Shown: piece after piece, positions 21,652 through 29,363 of the stretch
Position numbering within the stretch: position 1 is the first letter of the stretch
How the letters are laid out: every line of letters starts with the position of its first letter
Source of the DNA: Sphingomonas lycopersici
GTDB lineage: Bacteria; Pseudomonadota; Alphaproteobacteria; Sphingomonadales; Sphingomonadaceae
Direction: 5' to 3'
Assembly: GCF_026130605.1 (NCBI RefSeq)
Contig: NZ_JANFAU010000001.1
Span: 731,716-795,715, forward strand
DNA: 64,000 bases
Notes under the pieces: model-generated
The model's database searches: none
What the model saw: only the letters and a program-made list of their open reading frames with translations
Told to the model about the DNA's origin: nothing
Translations under genes and position numbers: made by a program

Positions 21652-22401
21652 ATGCGTTTCCGGGACAAGACCGTGCTGGTCATCGGCGGCAACAGCGGCA
21701 TCGGGCTCGCGGCGGCGTGCGCCTTCGCCGGGGAGGGCGCGCGGGTGACGCTGACCGGGCGGGACCGTGCGACGATCGACAGCGCGGTGGCGGCGATCCC
21801 CGGCGCGGTCGGCCATGCCTGCGACGTTGCCGATCTCGCCGCGACGAGTGCGCTGATCGACGCGCTGGCCGCGGCGGGCGAGCGTGTCGACGTGCTGTTC
21901 GTCAACGCCGGTGTCGGTGGGTTCGCGCCGATCAGGAATGTGACCCCGGCGCAATGGGATCAGGTTCACGGGATCAACCTGCGCGGCTGCTTCTTCGCGA
22001 TCCAGCAGGCGTTGCGGCTGATGGACCGCGGCGGCGCGATCGTCGTCACCGGGTCGATCGGGGCGGATGCGGCGCTGGCCGGCAATGTCGCTTATGCCTC
22101 GGCAAAGGCCGGGCTGCGCGCGACGGTGCGGATCCTGGCGAAGGAACTGGTCGGCGACGGGATCCGCGTCAACATGGTCAGCCCCGGGCCGATCGAAACC
22201 CCGCTGATTAACCGCAATCCGGGTATGGATGCGGCGGCGGTCGAGGGATTGCGCCAAGCGATGATCGCCGCGGTTCCGATGCACCGCATGGGCGCGGCGG
22301 ACGAGGTGGCCCGCGCCGTCCTGTTCCTCGCCTCCGACGAGGCTTCGTTCATCACCGGCGCCGACCTTCGCGTCGACGGCGGCACGCTGGAGCTACGCTG
22401 A
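21652..22401 (+). CDS. Short-chain dehydrogenase/reductase
   Basis: A 249-residue SDR: cofactor motif GGNSGIG near residue 11, a NAG-type segment FVNAGVGGF, active-site Ser in VVTGSIGA, and YASAKAG with the catalytic Tyr and Lys. The C-terminal FITGADLRVDGG is typical of classical SDRs. It oxidises or reduces a hydroxyl/ketone with NAD(P). The ATG at 21652 is preferred; an in-frame GTG at 21640 overlaps the previous stop and is possible. The TGATG overlap with the DUF3237 gene indicates coupled translation. The Arg after the first strand (TGRDR) suggests NADP preference, weakly. Confidence 0.85.
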   Translation: MRFRDKTVLVIGGNSGIGLAAACAFAGEGARVTLTGRDRATIDSAVAAIPGAVGHACDVADLAATSALIDALAAAGERVDVLFVNAGVGGFAPIRNVTPAQWDQVHGINLRGCFFAIQQALRLMDRGGAIVVTGSIGADAALAGNVAYASAKAGLRATVRILAKELVGDGIRVNMVSPGPIETPLINRNPGMDAAAVEGLRQAMIAAVPMHRMGAADEVARAVLFLASDEASFITGADLRVDGGTLELR

Positions 22402-22904
22402 TGACCGCGCTTTATTCGACGATCGACAATCCCCGGCTGGAATTCGCGATGGAGGTGCGGCTCGCCTTTCCGCGCGTCCAGACGATCGTCGGCACCCCGA
22501 TGGGCGGCAATCGCAGCGCGGTCTATGTCGAAAGCGGTACTTTCGAGGGGCCGCGGCTGCGCGGTCGCGCGGTGCCGGGGTCGGGCGGCGACTATGCCTA
22601 TTTCCGGCCCGACGACGTGGCGGTGTTCGACGCGCGCTACATGCTGGAGGAGGAGGACGGCACGCTGATCCTCATCAACAATCGCGGCTTCCTGTGGGGG
22701 CGTAAGCCGGACACGATGCAGCGGCTGCGCGACTGGGCGTTCGGTGGCGGCGCGCCGGTCGAACAGCAGGACTATTATCTGCGCGGCAACCCCACGTTCG
22801 AAACGCCGGTGGGCAAGCACGACTGGCTGACCAAACATGTCTTCATCGGCGTGGGCGAGCGGCGGCCGGACGGCAATGTGCTGCGCTATTACGCGTTGAC
22901 CTAG
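22401..22904 (+). CDS. DUF3237 family protein
   Basis: A 167-residue protein of the UPF0311/DUF3237 group, recognised from GTPMGGNRSAVYVESGTFEG, GPRLRGRAVPGSGGDYAYFR and the later LWGRKPDTMQRL and NPTFETPVGKHDWL blocks. The family forms a beta-barrel; no reaction is firmly established to my knowledge, though members recur beside aromatic catabolic genes. It overlaps the SDR by one base and ends inside a 52-base palindrome that also contains the stop of the convergent Rieske gene. A lyase or ligand-binding role acting with the SnoaL proteins is possible. Confidence 0.8.
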   Translation: MTALYSTIDNPRLEFAMEVRLAFPRVQTIVGTPMGGNRSAVYVESGTFEGPRLRGRAVPGSGGDYAYFRPDDVAVFDARYMLEEEDGTLILINNRGFLWGRKPDTMQRLRDWAFGGGAPVEQQDYYLRGNPTFETPVGKHDWLTKHVFIGVGERRPDGNVLRYYALT

Positions 22905-22953
22905 GGCCTAAACTCAATTGGAACGACGCCGTTCCAATTGAGTTTAGGCCCTA
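22902..22953. terminator. Perfect 24-bp-stem palindrome spanning both stop codons
   Basis: The arms 22902-22925 and 22930-22953 are exact reverse complements around a 4-base loop ACGC. Each arm begins, in its own reading direction, with the TAG stop codon of the gene it terminates: DUF3237 on the plus strand (22902-22904) and the Rieske oxygenase on the minus strand (22953-22951). A stem this long should form in either transcript and probably ends transcription from both sides, although no T-run follows. Confidence 0.8.
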
Positions 22954-23988
22954 ACGCACGCGCCCCGGCTGCTCCTCGCGCGCGAGCCGTTCGACCAGCC
23001 GCTGGTAGAGCACCACGCCCTTGTCGAACGTCGCCGGCATCGCACGCCGCGCGGGATCGAGATCGATCACCCGCTGCTGCGCCTCGATCATCGTCTTGTC
23101 CTCGGCGAAGGCCTTGTCGGCGAGCCCCATCAGCACATCGCGCAGTGCTTCGTCGCCGTGATCGCGGTGCGGCCCCCAGCTGAAGAAATAGCGGCTCGTT
23201 CGATCGGTCAGCGCGGTTACCGCCTGGCTGGTGAAGGTCACCCCGGTGCGCGGCAGGTCGGGGGGCGGCGGAGCGTCGCCGAGCCGATCCGCCGTCCCGA
23301 CCGGGAAGGAGGCGGTCGGCATCAGCAGCACGCCCGGCACATGATATTCATAGCTCGACCAGACATCCACCGGCCCGCCGCGCGATCGCCCGCCCGATTG
23401 CGCGCGGACCCAGCGCTCGAACCTGATGCCGCGCGGCAATGGCGTCACCTTCGGGCGGGTGTTCGCCCATTCTGCATCCGCGCCGAAGCTCGCCGGATGG
23501 ACGAACGACAGATGCGTGAAATCGCACAGATTGTCGTGGATCAATTGCGCATTGGCCTGATAGTCGAGCTGGCCGCGCCCCAGGATATAGTCCGGATCGT
23601 CGAAGCCGACCGCCGGCGGGATCAGCGCCGGATCGGCCTTCGCCGGATCGCCCGGCCACACCCAGATCCACGAGTGACGCTCCACCACCGGATAGGCGCG
23701 GACGCGCGCGGTCGCGGGGATCGTCTCCTGCCCCGGAATTTCGACGCAGGCGCCGTCTGCCGCGAAACGCAGCCCGTGGTACATGCAGCGCAACGTCTCG
23801 CCTTCGCAGCGCCCCAACGAAAGCGGGGCGAGCCGGTGGACGCAGCGATCCTCCAGCGCCGCCGGCATGCCGCTTTCCGAGCGGAAGATGACGATCGGAT
23901 CGCCCGCGACGGTGATCGCGAACGGAGCCTTCGCGGCGAGGTCCATCGACCAGCAGGCGACATGCCAGGCGTTGCGGACGTGCAGCAT
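22951..23988 (-). CDS. Rieske non-heme iron oxygenase, VanA/DdmC-like
   Basis: A 345-residue oxygenase component. The Rieske cluster ligands are CVH (Cys49, His51) and CMYH (Cys68, His71), giving the usual C-x-H-x16-C-x2-H. The mononuclear iron site is NLCDFTHLSFVH with Asp156, His159 and His164. The length and the single-subunit form resemble vanillate O-demethylase VanA and dicamba demethylase, so oxidative O-demethylation or ring hydroxylation is likely. No ferredoxin/reductase partner is encoded nearby, so it must borrow one. It has a good site (GGAGAGGATC) before the ATG and diverges from a TetR gene across a palindrome, indicating TetR control. Confidence 0.87.
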   Translation of the reverse strand: MLHVRNAWHVACWSMDLAAKAPFAITVAGDPIVIFRSESGMPAALEDRCVHRLAPLSLGRCEGETLRCMYHGLRFAADGACVEIPGQETIPATARVRAYPVVERHSWIWVWPGDPAKADPALIPPAVGFDDPDYILGRGQLDYQANAQLIHDNLCDFTHLSFVHPASFGADAEWANTRPKVTPLPRGIRFERWVRAQSGGRSRGGPVDVWSSYEYHVPGVLLMPTASFPVGTADRLGDAPPPPDLPRTGVTFTSQAVTALTDRTSRYFFSWGPHRDHGDEALRDVLMGLADKAFAEDKTMIEAQQRVIDLDPARRAMPATFDKGVVLYQRLVERLAREEQPGRVR

Positions 23989-24019
23989 GATCCTCTCCTC
24001 CGTCTCGATGCGACTTTAC

Positions 24020-24032
24020 TTAACGGCGTTAA
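24020..24032. promoter_or_regulatory. Palindromic operator between Rieske and TetR genes
   Basis: TTAACGGCGTTAA is a perfect odd-centred palindrome in the 63-base gap between the two divergent starts, 32 bases from the Rieske ATG and 20 from the TetR ATG. The location fits a TetR dimer site controlling both genes. Confidence 0.55.
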
Positions 24033-24051
24033 ATTGTCAAACCCGCGCGAC

Positions 24052-24606
24052 ATGGCCCGGCTGCGCGACATTTCGATCGATCGGGAGACGATCCTGCGCG
24101 CGGCCTTCGGGCTGCTCGACGAGACCGGGCTGGACGGGATCACGATGCGCGCGCTTGCCGCGCGGCTGTCGGTGCAGGCGCCCGCGCTCTACTGGCATGT
24201 GAAGGACAAGGCCGAGCTGATCGCGATGATGGCGCAGGATCTCTATCTGCGCGGGCGCGAGGAATGCCGCGGCAGCGCCGATGCGCGATCATGGCTGCTC
24301 GCGCTGGGGCAGGGCTTGCGCCGCGTGCTGACCGGTCACCGCGACGCGGGGCGCCTGCTGGCGATCGCCCGCCCGCTGACCCCCGCCGACGCGGCGCTCG
24401 CCGAGAGAATGGCCGCGCCGCTCGGCGTCTTCGGCTTCAGCGTGGCGCGGGCGCTGGAGGCGCAGGCGGCGGTGCTGTCGCTGACGCTGGGCTGGGCGCT
24501 GTATCGCGAAAATGCCGCGATGGCCGAGCACCTGCTGCGGATGTTCGACCTCGACGCAAGCTATGAGAAAGGCTTGCCGCTATTGGTCGACGGCCTCGTC
24601 GCCTAG
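24052..24606 (+). CDS. TetR family transcriptional regulator
   Basis: A 184-residue regulator with an N-terminal helix-turn-helix (residues about 8-53: ETILRAAFGLLDETGLDGIT, then LSVQAPALYWHVKDKAELI) closest to the TetR/TetR_C class, and an alpha-helical effector domain. I chose the ATG at 24052; an in-frame TTG at 24034 is less likely. It diverges from the Rieske oxygenase, the obvious target, through the palindrome at 24020. Its TAG stop overlaps the TAG stop of the convergent TonB receptor in the four bases CTAG at 24603-24606. Confidence 0.87.
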   Translation: MARLRDISIDRETILRAAFGLLDETGLDGITMRALAARLSVQAPALYWHVKDKAELIAMMAQDLYLRGREECRGSADARSWLLALGQGLRRVLTGHRDAGRLLAIARPLTPADAALAERMAAPLGVFGFSVARALEAQAAVLSLTLGWALYRENAAMAEHLLRMFDLDASYEKGLPLLVDGLVA

Positions 24607-26987
24607 AATCTCCGCCGCACCGTGACCGACCATTCGCGCGGCCGGCCGAGGATGCCCGAATTGACGCCGTAATTGGCGATATTTTCGCTTTTCCCGACGA
24701 AGTAGAATTTGTCGAACAGGTTGGTGACCGCGGCGCTGATCTGCCACCCGTCGTCGGGCGAGGCATAAGTGACGCGCAGGTTGAACAGGCTGCGTCCCGG
24801 CACCTCGTTCCCGGCATTGTTGGTGGAGTTGAAGAAGAAGCTCGATTGGTAGTTCCAGTCGAGCCGCGGCGTCACGCTGCCGATATCGCCGAGCTCGGCG
24901 CGATATTGGATTCCGGCATTGGCCTGCCACGCGGGGTTGAACGGTGCCTTGTCCGCCAAGGTTACCAGCGTGGTGGGGTCGACGCGGGTATATTTGAAAT
25001 GGAGATAGCCGAAGCCGCCGTCGAGCGTCAGCCCGTCGACCGGTTGCGCCGAAAGCTCGCCCTCCACGCCCCAGACATGCGCGTCGCCGGCATTGGCGGG
25101 TTCGGAACAGGTCCGGCTCGCGCTTTCCGGGCAGACATAGCGATTGATCTGGATATCCTTGTAATCGTTGTAGAATATCGCACCGTTTACACGGAGCCGG
25201 CGGCCGAACAGATCGGATTTGAAGCCCGCCTCATAGGCGGTCAGCGTCTCCGGCGCGAAGGCGACGATCTGATCGGGGACATAGGGGCGCGGGTTGACGC
25301 CGCCGCCCTTATAGCCGGTCGATACCTGGGCATAGGCCATCAGCGTGTCGCTGAAGCGGTAATTGGCGCCGATCCGGTAATCGACGCGGTCGCCCTCGAA
25401 CGTGCCGATGCGGCCGTCGAGACCGACGAGCAGCCAATTGGTGGTAAAGGGGATGCCGCTGGGCAGCGTGCCGTCGGGGTTGCGGCGGTGGAACAGATAG
25501 GTCTTGCGGTCGTGCGTGTAGCGCAGCCCGGCGACGATGTTGAAATTGGCGAAGGGATGCAACTCGACGTGCGCGAACAGCGACTTGCTGTTGTTGGTCA
25601 CCGGATCGTCGGGCAGGAAATCGAACTGCACATTGGGGATCTGGCTGCGCCCGCCCAGCCAGTCGCGCGCGTCGTAGAGGAAACCGCCCAGGGTGAAATC
25701 GGCGATCGCGCCGATCTTGCCCGACAGGCGAAGTTCCTGGGTGAACTGGCGGTGGCGATAATCGAATTGCTGGAGCAGCACGGCGAGCGGCGATCCGTCG
25801 AGATCGATCCCCGCCGTGCCGGATGCCGCGCGATAGGCGGTGATCGATTTGAGGCTCAGCGTATCGCTCAGCGCGTAATCGATCGTTCCCGAAACCCCCC
25901 AGCTCCGCGCGGTGCTTTTCGGGCTGGAGCGAAAGCCGCCCGGCGCCACCTGATAGGGCACGCAGCCGCCACCCGGCGCGCAGAACGGCGTGGTGTAGTT
26001 GCCGCCGGTGTCATAGGTGGCATAGGAGGTGTAGCTGCGCGCGCCGGTGAGGAAGCGGCTGTCCAGCGGCACCCCGGCGAACGGATCGCCCGCGACATAG
26101 CTGCGCACATTGGGATTGTTGGCGTAGAGCAATTTGGTCGCGACCTGCTCCGAATCGTTCTGCGAGAAATCGCCGCTGAGATTGAGTTCGAGCCGGCTGC
26201 CGTCGGGCGCGTAGCGCAACGCGCCGCGCACGCCCTTCACGTCGATTCCGCCTTCGCTGCCCGTCCGGCAATTGCCGCTGCGCTGCGCCGGAATGCCTTG
26301 CCCCGGATTGACGCAGCCGAAATCGAGCAAGGTCATGAAGCCGTCGGTATGTTTCGAGACGCCGGAGAGCCGCGCATAAAGCCCGTCGGCGATCGTGAAA
26401 TCGGCGCTGCCGCGGAAATCGACGCGGTTGAAACGCCCCAATGTCGCCTCGACGAACCCGCCGCCGTCCGCGTCGGGTTTTTTCGAGAATAGTTTGACCG
26501 AGCCGCCGATCGAATTCTTGCCCGCCAGCGTGCCCTGCGGCCCGCGCAGCACCTCTACCCGGTCGAGATCATTGAGATCGAGGATCGCGCCGAAGGTCGT
26601 GCCGTAATAGACGTCGTCGATATAGATGCCGACGCCGGGTTCGAGCGCGAAGCTCGAATCATTCTGCCCGATGCCGCGGATATAGGCGTTGACCGCGCTG
26701 CCGTTCAGCCCGCTCGCGCTGGACAGGTTCACATTGGGTGCGGTGGCGGTGAGATCGGTGACGCTGGTCAGGCTGCGCGCTTCCAGCGCCGCGCCGGTGG
26801 TGGCGGTGATCGCGATCGGCGTATCCTGCAGCCGCTGCGCGCGGAACTGGGCGGTGACCACGATGTCGTTCACCGCCTGATCCGCCTGGCCCGCCGGCGC
26901 CGGCTCGGCGGTCTGCGCCAGCGTTGGCGTGGCGAGGCACAGCGCGGCGGTCCCGGCGCCGGTCAACAGCTTGCGAGTGAAAAGCAT
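24603..26987 (-). CDS. TonB-dependent outer-membrane receptor
   Basis: A 794-residue receptor with signal peptide (LLTGAGTAALCLATPTLAQ), NDIVVTAQFRAQRLQDTPIA TonB-box/plug start, plug motifs (VEVLRGPQGTLAGKNSIGG) and a terminal barrel strand ending in Phe. This FecA/pesticin-like subtype is shorter than the receptors at 6562 and 13699 and is paralogous to the one at 51581. GGAGGGGG precedes the ATG. It lies 108 bases downstream of the lignostilbene-dioxygenase-like gene and has its own motif B site, so it probably imports the substrate of the motif B genes, perhaps a phenylpropanoid or stilbene-like aromatic. Confidence 0.92.
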   Translation of the reverse strand: MLFTRKLLTGAGTAALCLATPTLAQTAEPAPAGQADQAVNDIVVTAQFRAQRLQDTPIAITATTGAALEARSLTSVTDLTATAPNVNLSSASGLNGSAVNAYIRGIGQNDSSFALEPGVGIYIDDVYYGTTFGAILDLNDLDRVEVLRGPQGTLAGKNSIGGSVKLFSKKPDADGGGFVEATLGRFNRVDFRGSADFTIADGLYARLSGVSKHTDGFMTLLDFGCVNPGQGIPAQRSGNCRTGSEGGIDVKGVRGALRYAPDGSRLELNLSGDFSQNDSEQVATKLLYANNPNVRSYVAGDPFAGVPLDSRFLTGARSYTSYATYDTGGNYTTPFCAPGGGCVPYQVAPGGFRSSPKSTARSWGVSGTIDYALSDTLSLKSITAYRAASGTAGIDLDGSPLAVLLQQFDYRHRQFTQELRLSGKIGAIADFTLGGFLYDARDWLGGRSQIPNVQFDFLPDDPVTNNSKSLFAHVELHPFANFNIVAGLRYTHDRKTYLFHRRNPDGTLPSGIPFTTNWLLVGLDGRIGTFEGDRVDYRIGANYRFSDTLMAYAQVSTGYKGGGVNPRPYVPDQIVAFAPETLTAYEAGFKSDLFGRRLRVNGAIFYNDYKDIQINRYVCPESASRTCSEPANAGDAHVWGVEGELSAQPVDGLTLDGGFGYLHFKYTRVDPTTLVTLADKAPFNPAWQANAGIQYRAELGDIGSVTPRLDWNYQSSFFFNSTNNAGNEVPGRSLFNLRVTYASPDDGWQISAAVTNLFDKFYFVGKSENIANYGVNSGILGRPREWSVTVRRRF

Positions 26988-27074
26988 CGGCCCCCTCCAT
27001 TGTTCGCCGGCGATGTCGGGGCGATCGCGATCGTTGCGCGTGCCCGCAAAGCCGGTCTGTATCCTTAAGCAACA

Positions 27075-27092
27075 ATAACGATCGTTATTATT
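27075..27092 (+). promoter_or_regulatory. Motif B operator upstream of TonB receptor
   Basis: ATAACGATCGTTATTATT contains the 14-bp perfect palindrome ATAACGATCGTTAT. It is the best motif B copy and lies 88 bases upstream of the receptor ATG at 26987, just past the stop of the oxygenase gene. It implies a separate regulated promoter for the receptor. Confidence 0.62.
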
Positions 27093-27095
27093 TGG

Positions 27096-28562
27096 TCAAG
27101 GGGCCTTGCGCTGCGAAAGCTGTGCCGCGGATACCCAGGCGCCGTGCACCTGTGCGCGCATCCGCACCGGCACGGAGATGCGGGCCACCGCCCCGGCGGG
27201 GATATCGGCGGCGTCGATCACCCATAGTTCGGAGTCGAACGCCTCCTCGCCGGTGCGACGATCGACCACCGCCAGCAGCCAGCCGTCATGGCCGTTACGC
27301 GCAGAAGGGATGTGGACAGGTTCGCTGACCGCCATATCGGGCGCCAGCGTCATCATCTCGACGCGGCCGTTGCCCGGCTCGATCCGCACCAGCGCATTGA
27401 ACGCCGCGCCGACCGGCCCGCCCGGCAGCGGCGGGCCGCCGGCCGGGTTCATGCTGCAATAGAAAGCGTAGCGATACGGCCGCCCCTGATCGGCATCGCG
27501 TAGCCGCGGCAGATCGCCCGGCGGGCCGATCGGGCGCTCTTCGAACGTCTCTCCCGCGCTGGAAAGATCGAAGGTCCAGCGCGTCAGCGCGCCGTTGACC
27601 TCCCACGGCATACGGTGGATGCCGCCCGCCTCGCGCATGAAGGCGAAGGCATTGGTATCGGTGAGGCACAGATCGAGATGGACCAGATCGCCTTCGTCGA
27701 ACGCGTTGACGAGGTGGAAGGCGGAAACCCCCTTCGGCCCGCGGAACCAGCGCATCTCATCGGTCTTGCCGTAACGCGGCATGATCCCGATCCAGCTTTC
27801 CAGCTCCTGCTGATGCGCCCAGTGCGGCCCACCCGCCTTGAGCCGATCGAGATCGGCGGTGGTGGGGAAGATCGGGAAGACCGCGCGCGTCTCGGTGATC
27901 GCGAAATCGTGCACGCTGGCGCAATAGGGTGCCTCGAACCATTGTTCGGAGACGAGCTTTCCGTCGCGATCGGCGATGCAATAAGCGATGTCGCGCGAAC
28001 AGAGCCCGCCCGCTTCATAGCCGAAGAAGAACATCTCCCCCGTCGCCGGATCGACCCGCGGATGCGCGGTGAAGGTTTCGGAACGCAGCGCGCCATAATA
28101 ATCCCAGCGGCCGATCGTCTCCAGCGAGACCGGATCGATCTCATAGGCGAGCCCGTCTTCCTTGGTCATGAACAGCCGCCCGGCGTGCCACACCGGGGTC
28201 GTATTGGCGACGGTGCGGTCGCGCCCGGCGACCGCGGGATCGTCGGTGAAGGGGTTGCGATACCGGCCGAACAATGCGCGCCGCGCCTCCCGCTCCAGCA
28301 TATAGCGCTCGGTGCGGACGTAGCGGATGTCGTAATCGACATGCCCGTCGGCGATCAGGAAGCGCGAGATCATCCCGTCGCCCGACAGCACGATATCGTC
28401 CGCGAACATCGGCGGATGCGCGGGATCGGGCACCGCGCGGAAGAATGCGCCGGATATTTCGGGCGGGATCGTGCCGATCACCTCCAGATCGCGGATCGCG
28501 CATTCGGTGCGGACGGGGGTGTTGAGTCCGGTGAAGTGAATCGTCGTCGGGAACGCGCCCAT
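27096..28562 (-). CDS. Carotenoid-cleavage-type oxygenase, lignostilbene dioxygenase / isoeugenol oxygenase family
   Basis: A 488-residue seven-bladed beta-propeller oxygenase. The four iron-binding histidines are His167 (FTAHPRV), His218 (SVHDFA), His283 (AFHLVNAF) and His473 (QVHGAW). Tyr101 and Lys134, which bind the phenolate in LsdA-type enzymes, are both present at the same numbers as in the relative at 61523. The enzyme should split an alkene conjugated to a 4-hydroxyphenyl ring into aldehydes: a stilbene (LsdA) or a propenylphenol such as isoeugenol. The start is the ATG at 28562. Motif B lies 27-44 bases upstream, between it and the divergent MarR gene. It is only moderately similar to the enzyme at 61523, so the substrates probably differ. 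Confidence 0.87.
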   Translation of the reverse strand: MGAFPTTIHFTGLNTPVRTECAIRDLEVIGTIPPEISGAFFRAVPDPAHPPMFADDIVLSGDGMISRFLIADGHVDYDIRYVRTERYMLEREARRALFGRYRNPFTDDPAVAGRDRTVANTTPVWHAGRLFMTKEDGLAYEIDPVSLETIGRWDYYGALRSETFTAHPRVDPATGEMFFFGYEAGGLCSRDIAYCIADRDGKLVSEQWFEAPYCASVHDFAITETRAVFPIFPTTADLDRLKAGGPHWAHQQELESWIGIMPRYGKTDEMRWFRGPKGVSAFHLVNAFDEGDLVHLDLCLTDTNAFAFMREAGGIHRMPWEVNGALTRWTFDLSSAGETFEERPIGPPGDLPRLRDADQGRPYRYAFYCSMNPAGGPPLPGGPVGAAFNALVRIEPGNGRVEMMTLAPDMAVSEPVHIPSARNGHDGWLLAVVDRRTGEEAFDSELWVIDAADIPAGAVARISVPVRMRAQVHGAWVSAAQLSQRKAP

Positions 28563-28588
28563 CTGGCTCTCCTAATCTCCGCCGAACG

Positions 28589-28606
28589 ATAACACTCGTT
28601 ATAATT
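28589..28606 (+). promoter_or_regulatory. Motif B operator between oxygenase and MarR genes
   Basis: ATAACACTCGTTATAATT is a degenerate motif B copy with the outer ATAAC/GTTAT arms intact. It sits in the 114-base divergent gap, 27 bases from the oxygenase ATG and 71 from the MarR ATG, which is the classic place for an autoregulated MarR repressor. Confidence 0.55.
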
Positions 28607-28676
28607 CGCGCCAAGATGCTTTGGAGCCGCCAGGAGTGGTTGACGCCCGCGTCGTCACATGCGTTAGAGTGTGCTT

Positions 28677-29219
28677 ATGGCTGATCCTACCGCCCCGCGC
28701 GATCGTCCCGCGCCCACGCTCGCGCAATATGGCATCGACTCGGCCGATACGCTGCACCGTATCCTCAAGCTGTCGAACAAGCTGATGGCGCCCTTCTCGG
28801 CCAATCTGGAGCGGCAATATCGCATCAGCATCAACGAATTCCGGCTGCTGATGATGATCGGCCGCTATGGCAGCGCCGCGGGCCACGAGCTTGCGGCGAT
28901 GACCGGGGTGAACATCATGAGCGTCTCGCGCGCCGTCTCCGCGCTCGAGCGGCACGGGCGGATCACCGTGACGCGCGATCCCGCCAACCGCCGGCGCAAG
29001 ACGCTGCGGCTGACCGAGGAGGGCGAGCGGCTCTATGCGATCATGCGGCCGCAAAGCGATCTGGTCGGCGATTATCTGCTGTCCGCGCTGCGCCCCGACG
29101 AAGTGATGGCGCTCGACCGCTTTCTCGATACGCTGATCGACACGCTGGAGGCGACCGACGAAAAGGGCCGCTCGCTGTTCATGGAGCGTACTCGGCCCGC
29201 GGAGGGGGATCGCCCCTGA
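28677..29219 (+). CDS. MarR family transcriptional regulator, candidate motif B binder
   Basis: A 180-residue regulator: AGHELAAMTGVNIMSVSRAV forms the recognition helix region, followed by ERHGRITVTRDPANRRRKTLRLT as the wing. It begins at the ATG at 28677; an in-frame GTG lies two codons earlier. It is divergent from the carotenoid-cleavage-type oxygenase with motif B in between, which makes it the most economical candidate for the factor that recognises all five motif B sites. It is not closely similar to the other MarR proteins of the window. The effector might be the phenolic substrate or its aldehyde product. Confidence 0.87.
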   Translation: MADPTAPRDRPAPTLAQYGIDSADTLHRILKLSNKLMAPFSANLERQYRISINEFRLLMMIGRYGSAAGHELAAMTGVNIMSVSRAVSALERHGRITVTRDPANRRRKTLRLTEEGERLYAIMRPQSDLVGDYLLSALRPDEVMALDRFLDTLIDTLEATDEKGRSLFMERTRPAEGDRP

Positions 29220-29220
29220 T

Positions 29221-29347
29221 ATCGAAATCCGCGCCGTCGCCGCGCAACATACAAGCCGTTCGCCCTGAGCCTGTCGAAGGGCGTCCGTTCGAGCGTTGGG
29301 GCCGCCCTTCGACAGGCCCAGGGCGAACGGGGAGGGGGGATTTCGAT
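29221..29347. repeat. REP-like nested inverted repeat
   Basis: Between the MarR stop and the aldehyde dehydrogenase stop, 29257-29284 and 29303-29330 are inverted copies matching at 27 of 28 bases, built on the TTCGCCCTGAGCCTGTCGAAG unit. An outer arm ATCGAAATCC (29221) pairs with GGATTTCGAT (29338). A related unit occurs at 42298. The unit resembles dispersed intergenic palindromes I associate with sphingomonad genomes. It probably also ends transcription of both convergent genes. Confidence 0.7.
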
Positions 29348-29363
29348 TTAAGCCGCGACGCCG

